From Nocardioides sp. S5 (GTDB lineage: Bacteria > Actinomycetota > Actinomycetes > Propionibacteriales > Nocardioidaceae), in assembly GCF_017310035.1 (NCBI RefSeq), contig NZ_CP022296.1, positions 2,542,001 to 2,606,000 on the forward strand: 64,000 bases of DNA, given 5' to 3'. Below, piece by piece: positions 52,059-60,602 of this stretch. The first letter of the stretch is position 1, and each line of letters begins with the position of its first letter. The notes below the pieces were generated by a model. The model saw only the letters and a program-made list of their open reading frames with translations. It ran no database searches and was not told the DNA's origin. The position numbers were made by a program, and so were the translations under genes.

Positions 52059-52152
52059 AGACCGAGGGGGTCAACTTTCAACCGTCGGAAAGGGGTCAGT
52101 TTTCGACCGTCGTTGACAATACTGGGTTCGAAGAGTGATTTGGGTTCGCTGG

Positions 52153-53349
52153 TCAGTCAGGCCCGTCATCTATTCGTCGGGGGGCAAGCGTCTCCAAGAT
52201 CTCAGCTGTAATTGGATTCACGCGTTCGTCAGGTTCGATGTAGTGAGCTCGCGTTATCTCGGACGAGGTGTGGCCGAGCATTTCGGCGGCGAGGTCAGCT
52301 CCCCCGGCCCGGTCGACGACCGTTGCGACGGTCCGCCGGAACGAATGCGGGGTGACGCCATCGATGCCAGCTTCCTCGAGGATTGCACGCAGACGCCGTC
52401 GTACGTTGTTCGTGGTCAGCGGGGTGTGGTTGCGGCTGAAGAAGACCAGGTGCTCTGGATCCTCATTGGCGATCACGACTAGACGTTGCCGCAACACCTC
52501 GGCGGTGAAGGTGGGGATCGAGATGGTGCGCCGTGACTTGGAGGTCTTCGGATGATCCTGGCGGTAGGTGGGCTTGCCTTTCGGAGAGATCACGGTGCCG
52601 CAGATCCGCACGGTGGGGGGCGAGCATGTGACGTCGACGTCGCGTTTCCGGATTGCCAACACTTCGCCGATGCGTGCCGACGTTCCCAGCATGACTTCGA
52701 TGATCGCTTCGAGTTGCCCGTCAGGCTTGGGGCCGGAGAGCCCCTGTCCCCGGCGCCAGATCCTGACGGCTTGCCGGATGGCTTCGACCTGGGTGACGGT
52801 CAGCGCCATGACCGTCGAGGGCGGTGGCCGCAGCCGGGCTGTGCCGACGACCGGGTTGCGCGGGATGGCCTCGTAGCGCAGGGCCAGGCCCAGCGCGAGA
52901 TTGAGCACGACCTTGGAGTGCTTCGCTCGGCTGTAGCTGATCTTGGCCTGTGCTTTCAGGAAGCGATCGATCTTGCTGATCGACATCTCTCGCAGCGTGT
53001 GGTGCTCGAAGGCCGGCATCACCAGGGTGCGCATGTCGCGCTCGTACAACTCGCGGGTGCTGGCGGCGATGCGGCCTTCGAGTTCGAGGTCTTCGAGCCA
53101 GACCTCGACGAGCTTGGCGAAGGTCGTGTCCGGTGAGAGCTCGCCCATCCCCGTGGCGTAGTGGCCGCGGTGGGCGATCTTCTCTTTCAGGTTTCTCTCG
53201 GCGGCCCTGTGGGTGGGCCCGGTGGCTTCGACGGGGCGCAGCTGTCCATCGTCGTCGCGAAACCGGGTCCGTGCCCGCACGCTTCCGTTCGGATTGGTCC
53301 GGAAATCGATCTGACCGAACGTGCCGATCGGGGTGCGCGGCCTAGCCAC
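52153..53349 (-). CDS. Tyrosine-type site-specific integrase of the ICE
   Basis: Protein of 398 residues, GTG start. An N-terminal arm-binding domain (GSVRARTRFRDDDGQLRPVE) is followed by a SAM-like core-binding domain and a catalytic domain with GTSARIGEVLAI (Arg), TPHSFRRTVATVV (HxxR) and GHTSSEITRAHYIEP (His and Tyr). This is the common integrase of actinobacterial ICEs and prophages. It lies next to an excisionase-like gene and ~460 bases from the 3' end of tRNA-Pro, so it probably recombines within that tRNA. Confidence 0.92.
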   Translation of the reverse strand: MARPRTPIGTFGQIDFRTNPNGSVRARTRFRDDDGQLRPVEATGPTHRAAERNLKEKIAHRGHYATGMGELSPDTTFAKLVEVWLEDLELEGRIAASTRELYERDMRTLVMPAFEHHTLREMSISKIDRFLKAQAKISYSRAKHSKVVLNLALGLALRYEAIPRNPVVGTARLRPPPSTVMALTVTQVEAIRQAVRIWRRGQGLSGPKPDGQLEAIIEVMLGTSARIGEVLAIRKRDVDVTCSPPTVRICGTVISPKGKPTYRQDHPKTSKSRRTISIPTFTAEVLRQRLVVIANEDPEHLVFFSRNHTPLTTNNVRRRLRAILEEAGIDGVTPHSFRRTVATVVDRAGGADLAAEMLGHTSSEITRAHYIEPDERVNPITAEILETLAPRRIDDGPD

Positions 53350-53355
53350 GTTGCG

Positions 53356-53586
53356 CTACCGATCCCCCGGGCCATGACCCGGTGAGGTCTCGCGATGATG
53401 CGCGAGCCAGTCGCGTACGTCGCTGACTGCGAACTTCAGCGAACGTCCCACCCGGATGGCGCACGGGCCTTTGCCCGCCACCCGCCAGTCGTAGATCGTT
53501 GTGACGGGCACCCCGAGGTATTCGGCGAGCTCTTCGATGTTCATCAGCGGCTCCAGGCCGCGTTCGGTAGTGATGTCGGTGCTCAT
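53356..53586 (-). CDS. Excisionase-like HTH protein
   Basis: Small basic DNA-binding protein, 76 residues from the ATG at 53586 (an in-frame GTG at 53676 would give 106). LMNIEELAEYLGVPVTTIYD, then WRVAGKGPCAIRVGRSLKFA is the HTH_17/Xis domain. It ends six bases before the integrase start on the same strand, so both are probably expressed together. It should steer the integrase towards excision. Confidence 0.83.
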   Translation of the reverse strand: MSTDITTERGLEPLMNIEELAEYLGVPVTTIYDWRVAGKGPCAIRVGRSLKFAVSDVRDWLAHHRETSPGHGPGDR

Positions 53587-53812
53587 ACCGATGAGGTGGG
53601 CAGAGCGTTCCGAGACGACCGGGGCGGTCCGTGAGGGGTCCGTGGTCGTCACCGCGATCGGGCCATCGAGGGCCACGCGAACGGAGTTTGTGGAGAGTTT
53701 CTGGAGAGCGGTTCAAATCTTCGAGTCTTTCCTGAACGGAAACCCGCGACTCTCCGAGACCGAAACCCCGCTCTGACCAGCATGTTTGCTGGCCAGAGCC
53801 GGATTCAATCGG
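53587..53812. other. Region between excisionase and tRNA, probable attachment site
   Basis: No gene beyond a possible extension of the excisionase. Contains near-direct repeats CGGAAACCCGC and CCGAAACCCCGC (about 53,739-53,772) that could be integrase arm sites. A hairpin CTCTGaCCAGC/GCTGGcCAGAG (53,771-53,798) may terminate the tRNA transcript or shape the attachment site. The recombination point is expected at or inside the tRNA 3' end; the partner copy was not found in the window. Confidence 0.45.
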
Positions 53813-53886
53813 TCGGGCTGACAGGATTTGAACCTGCGACCCCCTGACCCCCAGTCAGGTGCGCTACCAAGCTGCGCTACAGCCCG
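53813..53886 (-). tRNA. tRNA-Pro (anticodon GGG)
   Basis: Reading the minus strand, a 7-bp acceptor stem (CGGGCTG with CAGCCCG), D arm AGCGCAGCTTGGTAGCGC, anticodon stem CCTGA/TCAGG around a loop with GGG (53850-53852), and T arm GGTTCAAATCC are all present. The CCA end is not encoded (ACCG follows). It marks the boundary between the integrated element and the chromosome. Confidence 0.93.
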
Positions 53887-54073
53887 AACGCTCCCGGCAC
53901 GAGGCCTGCGGAGCGGTCCGAACACTACCGCAGCCCCCACGCAGCAACGGAATCGCCCCGCCCATCCGCCCGGACGGGGGTGGACGCGTAGTCCGTTGGA
54001 GCCATTTGCCGGGCTTTCCCGCCCCGACCCCCGACTCGCGCCACAAGATGAACTGTCAACCGTGGGGGTTCAC

Positions 54074-54748
54074 ATGTCATCACTGCCGCGCCGAGCCGGC
54101 ATCGTCCTGGCCGTCGTCGCCACGACGGTGTGCTTGGCTGCCGTGCCGGCGGAGGCCGCACCCGAGACCTCCGTGCGTGAGGGCGCCCAGGCGGAGGCGC
54201 TGGCACAGGCCATCGAGGTCCAGGATCAGCTCCGCGAGCGCCAGCAGACGCTGCTGTCACTCAACCGCCGCGCCGACGCGCGGGACCGCGCGCTGCTGGG
54301 CCGCAAGGCAGTTCTCGCGACGTACGGCTACCGCGGCGACCCCGAGCGGGTCCGCGCCGTGCTGCCGTTGGCGACGTACCGGCTCTCCGCGGGCTACGGT
54401 CTCACCGGGCCGATGTGGGAGGCTGAGCACGGCGGCCAGGACTTCAGCGCGTCGCTGGGCGAACCGATCGTGGCCATCGCCGCGGGGACCGTCACCGAGG
54501 TGGCGTACGCCGGTCCCTACGGGCTGCGCACCATCGTGACGCTCCCCGACGGCACGGAGGTCTGGTACTGCCACCAGGCCGAAGCCTCGGTGTACGCCGG
54601 CCAGGTGGTCGACGTCGCCGAGCAGATCGGCACCGTGGGCTCGACGGGCAACTCCACCGGCCCGCACCTTCACCTCGAGGTGCGACCCGGCGCCGCCGGA
54701 CCGACGGACCCGCTCGCCTGGCTGAGCGCCGAAGGGGTCACCCCCTGA
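54074..54748 (+). CDS. Secreted M23 family metallopeptidase
   Basis: Protein of 224 residues with a signal peptide (GIVLAVVATTVCLAAVPAEA, cut near AEA). A short coiled region (EALAQAIEVQDQLRERQQTL) precedes the lysostaphin-like domain: LSAGYGLTGPMWEAEHGGQD (His and Asp zinc ligands), GNSTGPHLHLEVRPG (HxH). It cleaves peptidoglycan cross-links or acts with wall amidases. ATG at 54074; a GTG four codons upstream is possible. Chromosomal, the only plus-strand gene after the tRNA. Confidence 0.87.
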   Translation: MSSLPRRAGIVLAVVATTVCLAAVPAEAAPETSVREGAQAEALAQAIEVQDQLRERQQTLLSLNRRADARDRALLGRKAVLATYGYRGDPERVRAVLPLATYRLSAGYGLTGPMWEAEHGGQDFSASLGEPIVAIAAGTVTEVAYAGPYGLRTIVTLPDGTEVWYCHQAEASVYAGQVVDVAEQIGTVGSTGNSTGPHLHLEVRPGAAGPTDPLAWLSAEGVTP

Positions 54749-54760
54749 GCGCTGCGGCCG

Positions 54761-56116
54761 TCAGCGCTTGCGCTTCTCGCGCGGTTTCTGGTTGATGATG
54801 ATGGGCGTGCCGACGAAGCCGAACTCCTCGCGCAGGCGTCGCTCGATGAAGCGCTCGTAGGCCGCGTCGAGCTTGCCGCTCGTGAAGAGCACAAAGGTCG
54901 GCGGCGCGGTCGAGGGCTGCGTGGCGAAGAGGATCTTCGGCTGCTTGCCGCTGCGCACAGGGTGCGGGTGCTCGGCGACGAGGCGGCCGAGGAACGTGTT
55001 GAGGGCCCCGGTGCCGATGCGCGTCTCCCAGCCCTCCAGCGCCTTCTCGATCGCCGGCACGAGCCGGTCGACGTGCCAGCCGGTGCGGGCGGTGAAGTTG
55101 ATGCGCGGTGCCCACGTGAGCTGCACGAGGTCGCGCTCGATCTCGCGCTCGAGGTAGTGACGGCGCTCCTCGTCGACGAGGTCCCACTTGTTGAAGGCGA
55201 TGACCATCGCGCGGCCCGCGTCGCGGATCGTCTGGATGATGCGCATGTCTTGCTCGGACACGGTCTGGCTGGCGTCGAGCACCAGCACGGCGACCTCGGC
55301 GCGGTCGATCGCGGTCGTGGTGCGCAGCGAGGCGTAGTACTCGTGGCCCGAGGCCTGGTTCACGCGCTTGCGGATGCCTGCGGTGTCGATGAAGCGCCAG
55401 GTGCGGTCGCCGAGGGTGATCAGCTCGTCCACCGGGTCGACGGTGGTGCCGGCGGCGTTGTCGACGACGACGCGGTCCTCCTTGGCCAGCATGTTGAGCA
55501 GGGAGGACTTGCCGACGTTGGGCTTGCCGACGATCGCGACGCGCCGCGGTCCGCCGACCTCGTCGAAGGACTGCGCCGGGGTCTCCGGGAGCGCGGCCAG
55601 GATCGCGTCGAGCATGTCGCCGGAGCCGCGTCCGTGCAGCGCGGAGACGGCCCACGGCTCGCCCAGTCCGAGGTTCCACAGCCCGTAGGCCTCGGCCTCG
55701 GTGCGGGCGTCGTCGACCTTGTTGGCAGCCAGCACGACCGGCTTGCCCGAGGCCCGAAGGATCCGTACGACGGCCTCGTCGGCGTCGGTGATGCCCACGG
55801 TCGCGTCGACCACGAAGAGCACGGCGTCGGCCAGGGTCACAGCCACCTCGGCCTGGGCGCGGATGCTCTCGGCCATGCCGCGGGCGTCGGGGTCCCAGCC
55901 ACCGGTGTCGACCACGGTGAAGGCACGCCCGGCCCAGTGGGCGTCGTAGTAGACGCGGTCGCGGGTCACGCCGGGGCGGTCCTCGACGACGGCCTCACGA
56001 CGGCCGATGATGCGGTTGACGAGGGTGGACTTGCCCACGTTGGGGCGGCCCACCACGGCCAGGACCGGGGTCGGACCGTTGTCGGCCTCGACGCTGTCGA
56101 CGTCGTAGTCACTCAT
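54761..56116 (-). CDS. der: Ribosome assembly GTPase Der (EngA)
   Basis: Protein of 451 residues with two tandem GTPase domains and a C-terminal KH-like domain, the unique layout of Der. First G domain: [13 protein letters not shown] (G1), DTGGWDP (G3), NKVD (G4). Second: [26 protein letters not shown]-like tail with RPPTF-like [11 protein letters not shown] and [10 protein letters not shown]. It matures the 50S subunit and is essential. Last gene of the conserved minus-strand row cmk-plsC-der. Confidence 0.96.
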   Translation of the reverse strand: MSDYDVDSVEADNGPTPVLAVVGRPNVGKSTLVNRIIGRREAVVEDRPGVTRDRVYYDAHWAGRAFTVVDTGGWDPDARGMAESIRAQAEVAVTLADAVLFVVDATVGITDADEAVVRILRASGKPVVLAANKVDDARTEAEAYGLWNLGLGEPWAVSALHGRGSGDMLDAILAALPETPAQSFDEVGGPRRVAIVGKPNVGKSSLLNMLAKEDRVVVDNAAGTTVDPVDELITLGDRTWRFIDTAGIRKRVNQASGHEYYASLRTTTAIDRAEVAVLVLDASQTVSEQDMRIIQTIRDAGRAMVIAFNKWDLVDEERRHYLEREIERDLVQLTWAPRINFTARTGWHVDRLVPAIEKALEGWETRIGTGALNTFLGRLVAEHPHPVRSGKQPKILFATQPSTAPPTFVLFTSGKLDAAYERFIERRLREEFGFVGTPIIINQKPREKRKR

Positions 56117-56133
56117 GCGTGATCACAGCTCTC

Positions 56134-56865
56134 TCATGCTTCGACGAGCCCGGATTCGGGGTCGTCATCGGATTGTCCCGCAGGTGAGGGCTCGGACAAC
56201 GATCGGCGCGTCTGCGAGAGGGCACTGTCCAGCTCGGACAGCAGGTGCTCCCGCAACAACGCCGCCGTGGCGCCCACCTGTTCCCGGGTGCGGGGCCAGG
56301 GCTGCTGTGGCGTGCGCCACGGACGCCCGAACACCACGTCGACGGCCTCACCGCGGGCAGGCAGCGAGCTGCCGGGCGCGCCTCGGGTGCCGGTGAAGGT
56401 GACCGGGACGACCGGGGCCCCGGTGACCATCGCGAGGTAGGCGGCACCGGGATGGCACCGCTCGAACCTCCCGCTGCTGCGGGTGCCCTCGGGGAAGATG
56501 CCGACCACTCCCCCGTCGCGCAGCACGCGCAGGGACGACCGGACCGCGCCGGGATCGGCGTGGAGTCGGTCCAGCGGGATCTGTCCGGTGCGCCGCAGGA
56601 AGCCGCCGAGACGACCGTCGAACATCTCGCGCTTGGTCAGCGCATGGACCGGACGCGGGGACAGCACAGCGAGCAGCGGGCCGTCGACGATGCCGACGTG
56701 GTTGGCGGCGAGGATCACGCCACCGACGGCGGGCACGCGCTCCGCGTGGTGCACCGCGACCCGGTAGCGCCGCCGGACCAGCCAGCCCGAGACCGGGCGC
56801 AGCGCCCCGAGCATCCGGGTGGCCGGGTGCTCCGCACTGCTCGCGGGGAGGTCGACCCTGCTCAC
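56134..56865 (-). CDS. 1-acyl-sn-glycerol-3-phosphate acyltransferase (PlsC-like)
   Basis: Protein of 243 residues, GTG start overlapping the cmk stop. The acyltransferase signature NHVGIVDGP (HX4D), the substrate box FPEGTRSSGRFERCHPGAAY and VPVTFTGTRGAP are present. It transfers an acyl chain to lysophosphatidate at the membrane face in phospholipid synthesis. A gene of this type between cmk and der is common in actinobacteria. The C-terminal ~60 residues are acidic and variable. Confidence 0.9.
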   Translation of the reverse strand: MSRVDLPASSAEHPATRMLGALRPVSGWLVRRRYRVAVHHAERVPAVGGVILAANHVGIVDGPLLAVLSPRPVHALTKREMFDGRLGGFLRRTGQIPLDRLHADPGAVRSSLRVLRDGGVVGIFPEGTRSSGRFERCHPGAAYLAMVTGAPVVPVTFTGTRGAPGSSLPARGEAVDVVFGRPWRTPQQPWPRTREQVGATAALLREHLLSELDSALSQTRRSLSEPSPAGQSDDDPESGLVEA

Positions 56866-57575
56866 CTACGTTCCGCCGCGGCCTGCTCCGCGAGCGCGAC
56901 GATGCGGTCGATGACCTCGGGGAGCGTGAGGTGGGTGCTGTCGACGTGGACGGCTCCCTCGGCCATGGTCAGCGGTGCGGTCGCGCGACCGGAGTCGATG
57001 CGGTCGCGCTCGAGGAGCGACTGCTGCGTGGTGGCGACGTCGGTGCCGCCCTGCTCGGCGGCACGGCGTACGGCGCGGGCGTCGGGGTCGGCGCTGAGAT
57101 AGACCTTCACCTCCGCCTCCGGCCACACGACCGAGCCGATGTCGCGGCCCTCCACGACGATGCCGCCGTCGCCGATGACCCGGCGCTGGAGCTGAAGCAG
57201 CAGGGCCCGCACCTCGGGGACGGCGCTCACCGGGCTGACGGCCGCGGTCACGTCCTCGCCACGGATCTCGACCGAGACGTCGGTGCCGTCGACCGTGATG
57301 GTCGGGGCCAGCGGGTCGGTGCCGGAGTCGATGCGCGGACGGCCGGCGGCAGCAGCCACGGCCTCCACGTCGCGTACGTCGACGCCCTCGCGCAGCAACC
57401 ACCACGTCATGGCGCGGAACATCGCGCCGGTGTCGAGGTAGCGCAGGCCGAGGCGCTCGGCCACGCCGCGCGAGGTGCTCGACTTGCCCGATCCGGACGT
57501 GCCGTCGACGGCGATGACGATGGACGGTGTCTCGGCGCTGCTCACGGGCGAGAAGATTACCGGTGAGTCGTCCAC
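56862..57575 (-). CDS. cmk: Cytidylate kinase
   Basis: Protein of 237 residues, GTG start. P-loop VDGTSGSGKSSTSRGVA, YLDTGAMFRAMTWW, the CMP-binding insert region (TITVDGTDVSVEIRGEDVTA), VVEGRDIGSVVWPEAEVKVY and lid RDRIDSGRATAPL. It phosphorylates CMP and dCMP with ATP. Overlaps tyrA upstream by 19 bases and plsC downstream by four, indicating one transcript. Confidence 0.95.
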   Translation of the reverse strand: MDDSPVIFSPVSSAETPSIVIAVDGTSGSGKSSTSRGVAERLGLRYLDTGAMFRAMTWWLLREGVDVRDVEAVAAAAGRPRIDSGTDPLAPTITVDGTDVSVEIRGEDVTAAVSPVSAVPEVRALLLQLQRRVIGDGGIVVEGRDIGSVVWPEAEVKVYLSADPDARAVRRAAEQGGTDVATTQQSLLERDRIDSGRATAPLTMAEGAVHVDSTHLTLPEVIDRIVALAEQAAAERR

Positions 57576-58642
57576 CCGCGGGATTCGAGAGCGGCGAGCA
57601 GGTGCTCGGCCCGGCCCCGGTCGACCACCAGCTCGGTGAGGCCCACCGGACGGCCCGGGTCGTGGTCGATGTGCACGTCCTCGATGTTGACCCCGATCTC
57701 GCCGGCATCGCCGAAGAGCCGGGCCAGCTCGCCGGGGTGGTCGGGCACGGAGACGAAGACCGACCGGGTCGGGCGCGCCGGACCGCCGTGCTTGCCCGGG
57801 ATCGCCGCCGTGCCGGCGTTGCCGCGCGCGAGGATCTCGACGAGGTCCGCCCCGGCGTCGTCAGCAACGGCCGTCATGAGGGCGTCCAGGTCGGCACGCA
57901 CCTCACCGAGCAGGTCGAGCACCGCCCCCGCGTTGGCCTCCAGGATCTGCTGCCACAACGCCGGGTCGCTCGCAGCCACGCGGGTCACGTCGCGCACCCC
58001 CTGCCCGGACAGGGCCAGGTGCTCCTCGGGGGCGGCGGCGAGCCGCCCCGCGACGAGGACCGCTGCGAGGTGCGGCAGGTGGGAGATCCGCGCGACCGCA
58101 CGGTCGTGCTCGTCGGGTGCCATCAGCCGGGGTGAGGCCCCGCACTCCAGCACCAGCGACTCCACCAGACCCACCGCGTCGGGGTCGGCCACGTCATGGG
58201 GGGTGATGGCCCAGGGGCGCCCGTCGAAGAGCGCGGCGCTCGCGGCGAGGGGGCCGGAGCGCTCGCTGCCGGCCATCGGGTGCGACCCGACGTAGCGCGC
58301 GAGGTCCGTGGGTCGGACACGGCCCGCGACCGCGGCGAGCGGTGCGGCCTTCACGCTGCCGACGTCGGTCACCACCGCGTCGGAGCGTCCGAGCGCGGCC
58401 ACGATGGCGTCGGGGATCGCCGCCGGGGGCACCGCGACCACGACGAGCTGGGGACGCTCGTGCGACGACACGGCCCGTCCCGCACCGAGACCGGAGGCGG
58501 TGCGGAGGTTCTCCGCAGACGTGTCGCGCAGCACGACATCGAGGCCGAGGCGCCGGCACACCAGCGCGATCGAGGCACCGATGAGGCCGGCCCCGACGAC
58601 CTCCACCGGGCCCGTGAGGGCCGGGAGAGGCCGCTCAGTCAT
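57557..58642 (-). CDS. tyrA: Prephenate dehydrogenase
   Basis: Protein of 361 residues. Rossmann motif VVGAGLIGASIALVCRRLGL, catalytic region SHPMAGSERSGPLAASAALF with the conserved His, HDRAVARISHLPHLAAVLVA, and a C-terminal ACT-like regulatory domain (SVPDHPGELARLFGDAGEIG, NIEDVHIDHD). Converts prephenate to 4-hydroxyphenylpyruvate in tyrosine synthesis. Overlaps the chorismate mutase gene by eight bases, so two successive pathway steps are coupled. Confidence 0.93.
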   Translation of the reverse strand: MTERPLPALTGPVEVVGAGLIGASIALVCRRLGLDVVLRDTSAENLRTASGLGAGRAVSSHERPQLVVVAVPPAAIPDAIVAALGRSDAVVTDVGSVKAAPLAAVAGRVRPTDLARYVGSHPMAGSERSGPLAASAALFDGRPWAITPHDVADPDAVGLVESLVLECGASPRLMAPDEHDRAVARISHLPHLAAVLVAGRLAAAPEEHLALSGQGVRDVTRVAASDPALWQQILEANAGAVLDLLGEVRADLDALMTAVADDAGADLVEILARGNAGTAAIPGKHGGPARPTRSVFVSVPDHPGELARLFGDAGEIGVNIEDVHIDHDPGRPVGLTELVVDRGRAEHLLAALESRGWTTHR

Positions 58643-59012
58643 GGCTCGTGGTCCGGGTGAGGTCGCGTCGCAGGTTGGCGGCCCCGTGGAGGTAGACGTG
58701 CGTGACGTCCGAGCGCGGGAGGTCGGTGTCGACGTGGGCCATCAGCCGGACCACGCGCGGCATCGAGCCCTCGATCTCGAGCTCACGCGCGCACACCAGC
58801 GGGACGTCGGAGAAGCCGAGCTGCCGGGCGGCGTACGCCGGGAACTCGCTGGTGAGGTCGCTGGTCGCGGTGAAGATGATCGAGATGAAGTCGTCCACCT
58901 CGAGGCGGTTGGCCTCCATCACGTCCGTCACGAGCTCGGCCACCCGCGCGAGCATGTGCTCGCGGGTGTCCTCCTCGAGCTGCGTCGCGCCCCTCACTGC
59001 CCTCACTGCCAC
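58635..59012 (-). CDS. aroH: Chorismate mutase, AroH class
   Basis: Protein of 125 residues of the small trimeric AroH type: AVRGATQLEEDTREHMLARV (substrate-binding Arg), VDDFISIIFTATSDLTSEFP, AARQLGFSDVPLVCARELEI and RVVRLMAHVDT. Converts chorismate to prephenate, the substrate of the following tyrA product. Start is a GTG at 59012, with further GTG codons at the next few positions, so the exact first residue is uncertain by a few. Confidence 0.92.
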   Translation of the reverse strand: MAVRAVRGATQLEEDTREHMLARVAELVTDVMEANRLEVDDFISIIFTATSDLTSEFPAYAARQLGFSDVPLVCARELEIEGSMPRVVRLMAHVDTDLPRSDVTHVYLHGAANLRRDLTRTTSHD

Positions 59013-59037
59013 GGGAGCACCCTAACGGCGCTGCGGC

Positions 59038-59841
59038 TCAGAGCTGCGCGCTGTCCATCAGCTCGCCCAGCTCGGCCACGGTGAGCTCGCGCATCTCCCC
59101 CGACCGCAGCCGGGACAGCGTCACCGGGCCGATCTGGGTGCGGGTGAGTCGGCGGACCGGGTGGCCGACGTGGTCGAGCAACCGGCGCACGATGCGGTTG
59201 CGGCCCTCGTGGATGGTGAGCTCGACGATCGAGCGGTTGCTGCCCTCGCGGCGGGGGTCGCCGCCGAGGACGCGCGCCGCGCTCACCGTGACCGGCCCGT
59301 CGTCGAGCTCGACGCCGGCGAGGAGCTGACGCACCGTGCGGACGTGGACCTCGCCCTCGACCTCGGCGACGTAGGTCTTGTCGACCTCGTGGGAGGGGTG
59401 GGCGAGGTGCTGGGCGAAGTCGCCGTCGTTGGTGAGGATGATCAGGCCCTCGGTGTCGGTGTCGAGGCGGCCGACGTGGAAGAGCCGCTCGGGACGGTCG
59501 GCCACGAGGTCGCCGAGGGTGCGACGGCCCTCCGGGTCGGACATCGTCGACACCACGCCGCGGGGCTTGTTGAGGACGAGGTAGACCTTGTCGCTGATCG
59601 GCGGCAGCCGCTTGCCCTCCACGCGCACGACCGCGGTGCGTGGGTCGACCTTGGTGCCGAGACGCGTGACGACCTCGCCGTCGACCTCGACGAGCCCGTC
59701 GAGCATGAGCTCCTCGCACTTGCGCCGGCTCGCGACACCCGACTGGGCGAGCAGCTTCTGCAGGCGGATCAGCCCGTCCTCGTCGGTCTCGGGGCGCTGC
59801 GAGCTGGGCTGGTCGTTGTCAGGGGCGTCGTGGGGCTTCAT
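59038..59841 (-). CDS. rluB: Pseudouridine synthase RluB-like (23S rRNA)
   Basis: Protein of 267 residues from the ATG overlapping the scpB stop. N-terminal S4 RNA-binding domain (RLQKLLAQSGVASRRKCEEL, MLDGLVEVDG) and RsuA-type catalytic domain with VYLVLNKPRGVVSTMSDPEG, HVGRLDTDTEGLIILTNDGD (catalytic Asp) and IHEGRNRIVRRLLDHVGHPV. Modifies a uridine in 23S rRNA. The usual position after scpB is kept. Confidence 0.93.
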   Translation of the reverse strand: MKPHDAPDNDQPSSQRPETDEDGLIRLQKLLAQSGVASRRKCEELMLDGLVEVDGEVVTRLGTKVDPRTAVVRVEGKRLPPISDKVYLVLNKPRGVVSTMSDPEGRRTLGDLVADRPERLFHVGRLDTDTEGLIILTNDGDFAQHLAHPSHEVDKTYVAEVEGEVHVRTVRQLLAGVELDDGPVTVSAARVLGGDPRREGSNRSIVELTIHEGRNRIVRRLLDHVGHPVRRLTRTQIGPVTLSRLRSGEMRELTVAELGELMDSAQL

Positions 59842-60602
59842 GTGATCTCGGTCCCGCCGTCGGGCTCGGTGCCGGCGCCGCTGTGCGGCGAGGCGTGGGT
59901 GGGGGGTACGCCGGACGGGTCCGGCCGTGACTCGGGCGGTGACTCGGGCCGTGACTCCGGCGGGGTCTCCGGCGCCGGGTCGGGCGCCGGGGCGTCGAGG
60001 CCGGCGACGCTCGCGAGCTCGTCCTCGAGGTCGTCCATGTCGGGGAGGTACGGCGCCAGCTCGGGCAGCTCCTCGAGCGAGGTGATGCCGATGCGTTCGA
60101 GGAAGTAGGAGGTCGTGCGATACAGGTTGGCGCCGCTCTGCTCGTCCTGTCCGGCCTCCTCGACCAGCCCGCGGGTGAGCAGCGTGCGCATGACGCCGTC
60201 GACGTTGACGCCGCGGATCGCCGAGACCCGGGCGCGCGACACGGGCTGCTTGTAGGCCACCACCGACAGCGTCTCGAGCGCCGCCTGCGTGAGCCGGGCC
60301 TGCTGACCCTCGAGCACGAAGGACTCGACGACCGCGGCGTACTCCGGGCGGGAGTAGAAGCGCCAGCCGCCGGCGACGGACCGCAGGTCGAAGCCCCGTC
60401 CCTGCTCGGCGTACTCGGCGGCGAGGGCGCCCAGGGCAGCCTGCACGTCCGCGACGGGGTGCCCCACCACCGAGGCGAGGCGCACCTCGTCCAGCGGCTC
60501 GTCGGAGACCATGAGGATCGCCTCGAGCGCGGGCCGCAGCTCGGCGACCGCGACCTCGAGGGTCTCCACGTCGCCCGGCACGGTCGCGGGGTGCTCGCTC
60601 AC
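59838..60602 (-). CDS. scpB: Segregation and condensation protein B
   Basis: Protein of 254 residues with two winged-helix domains: LRPALEAILMVSDEPLDEVR, LAAEYAEQGRGFDLRSVAGG, ALETLSVVAYKQPVSRARVS and IRGVNVDGVMRTLLTRGLVE. It binds ScpA and Smc in the bacterial condensin. An extended Pro/Ser/Glu-rich tail (about 205-254) is typical of actinobacterial ScpB. Overlaps scpA and rluB by four bases each. Confidence 0.95.
   Translation of the reverse strand: MSEHPATVPGDVETLEVAVAELRPALEAILMVSDEPLDEVRLASVVGHPVADVQAALGALAAEYAEQGRGFDLRSVAGGWRFYSRPEYAAVVESFVLEGQQARLTQAALETLSVVAYKQPVSRARVSAIRGVNVDGVMRTLLTRGLVEEAGQDEQSGANLYRTTSYFLERIGITSLEELPELAPYLPDMDDLEDELASVAGLDAPAPDPAPETPPESRPESPPESRPDPSGVPPTHASPHSGAGTEPDGGTEIT

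Larger units (their letters stand above)
49879..52118 (+). mobile_element. IS21-family insertion sequence
   Basis: 2,240 bp. The ends are similar inverted repeats beginning TGTC..CGACG and continuing GAAAACTGACCCC, each followed by a second internal copy of the same motif (multiple terminal repeats typical of IS21). The target duplication ATACT is present at 49874-49878 and 52119-52123. Encodes istA and istB. It separates the terminator from the 3' end of the integrase gene. Confidence 0.93.

Noticed and set aside
53828..54073. N-terminal extension of the M23 peptidase gene into the tRNA
   Set aside because: Overlaps the tRNA on the other strand; the signal peptide starts at 54,074.
59161..60108. 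Plus-strand 315-codon frame over rluB and scpB
   Set aside because: Shadow of two well-supported minus-strand genes.
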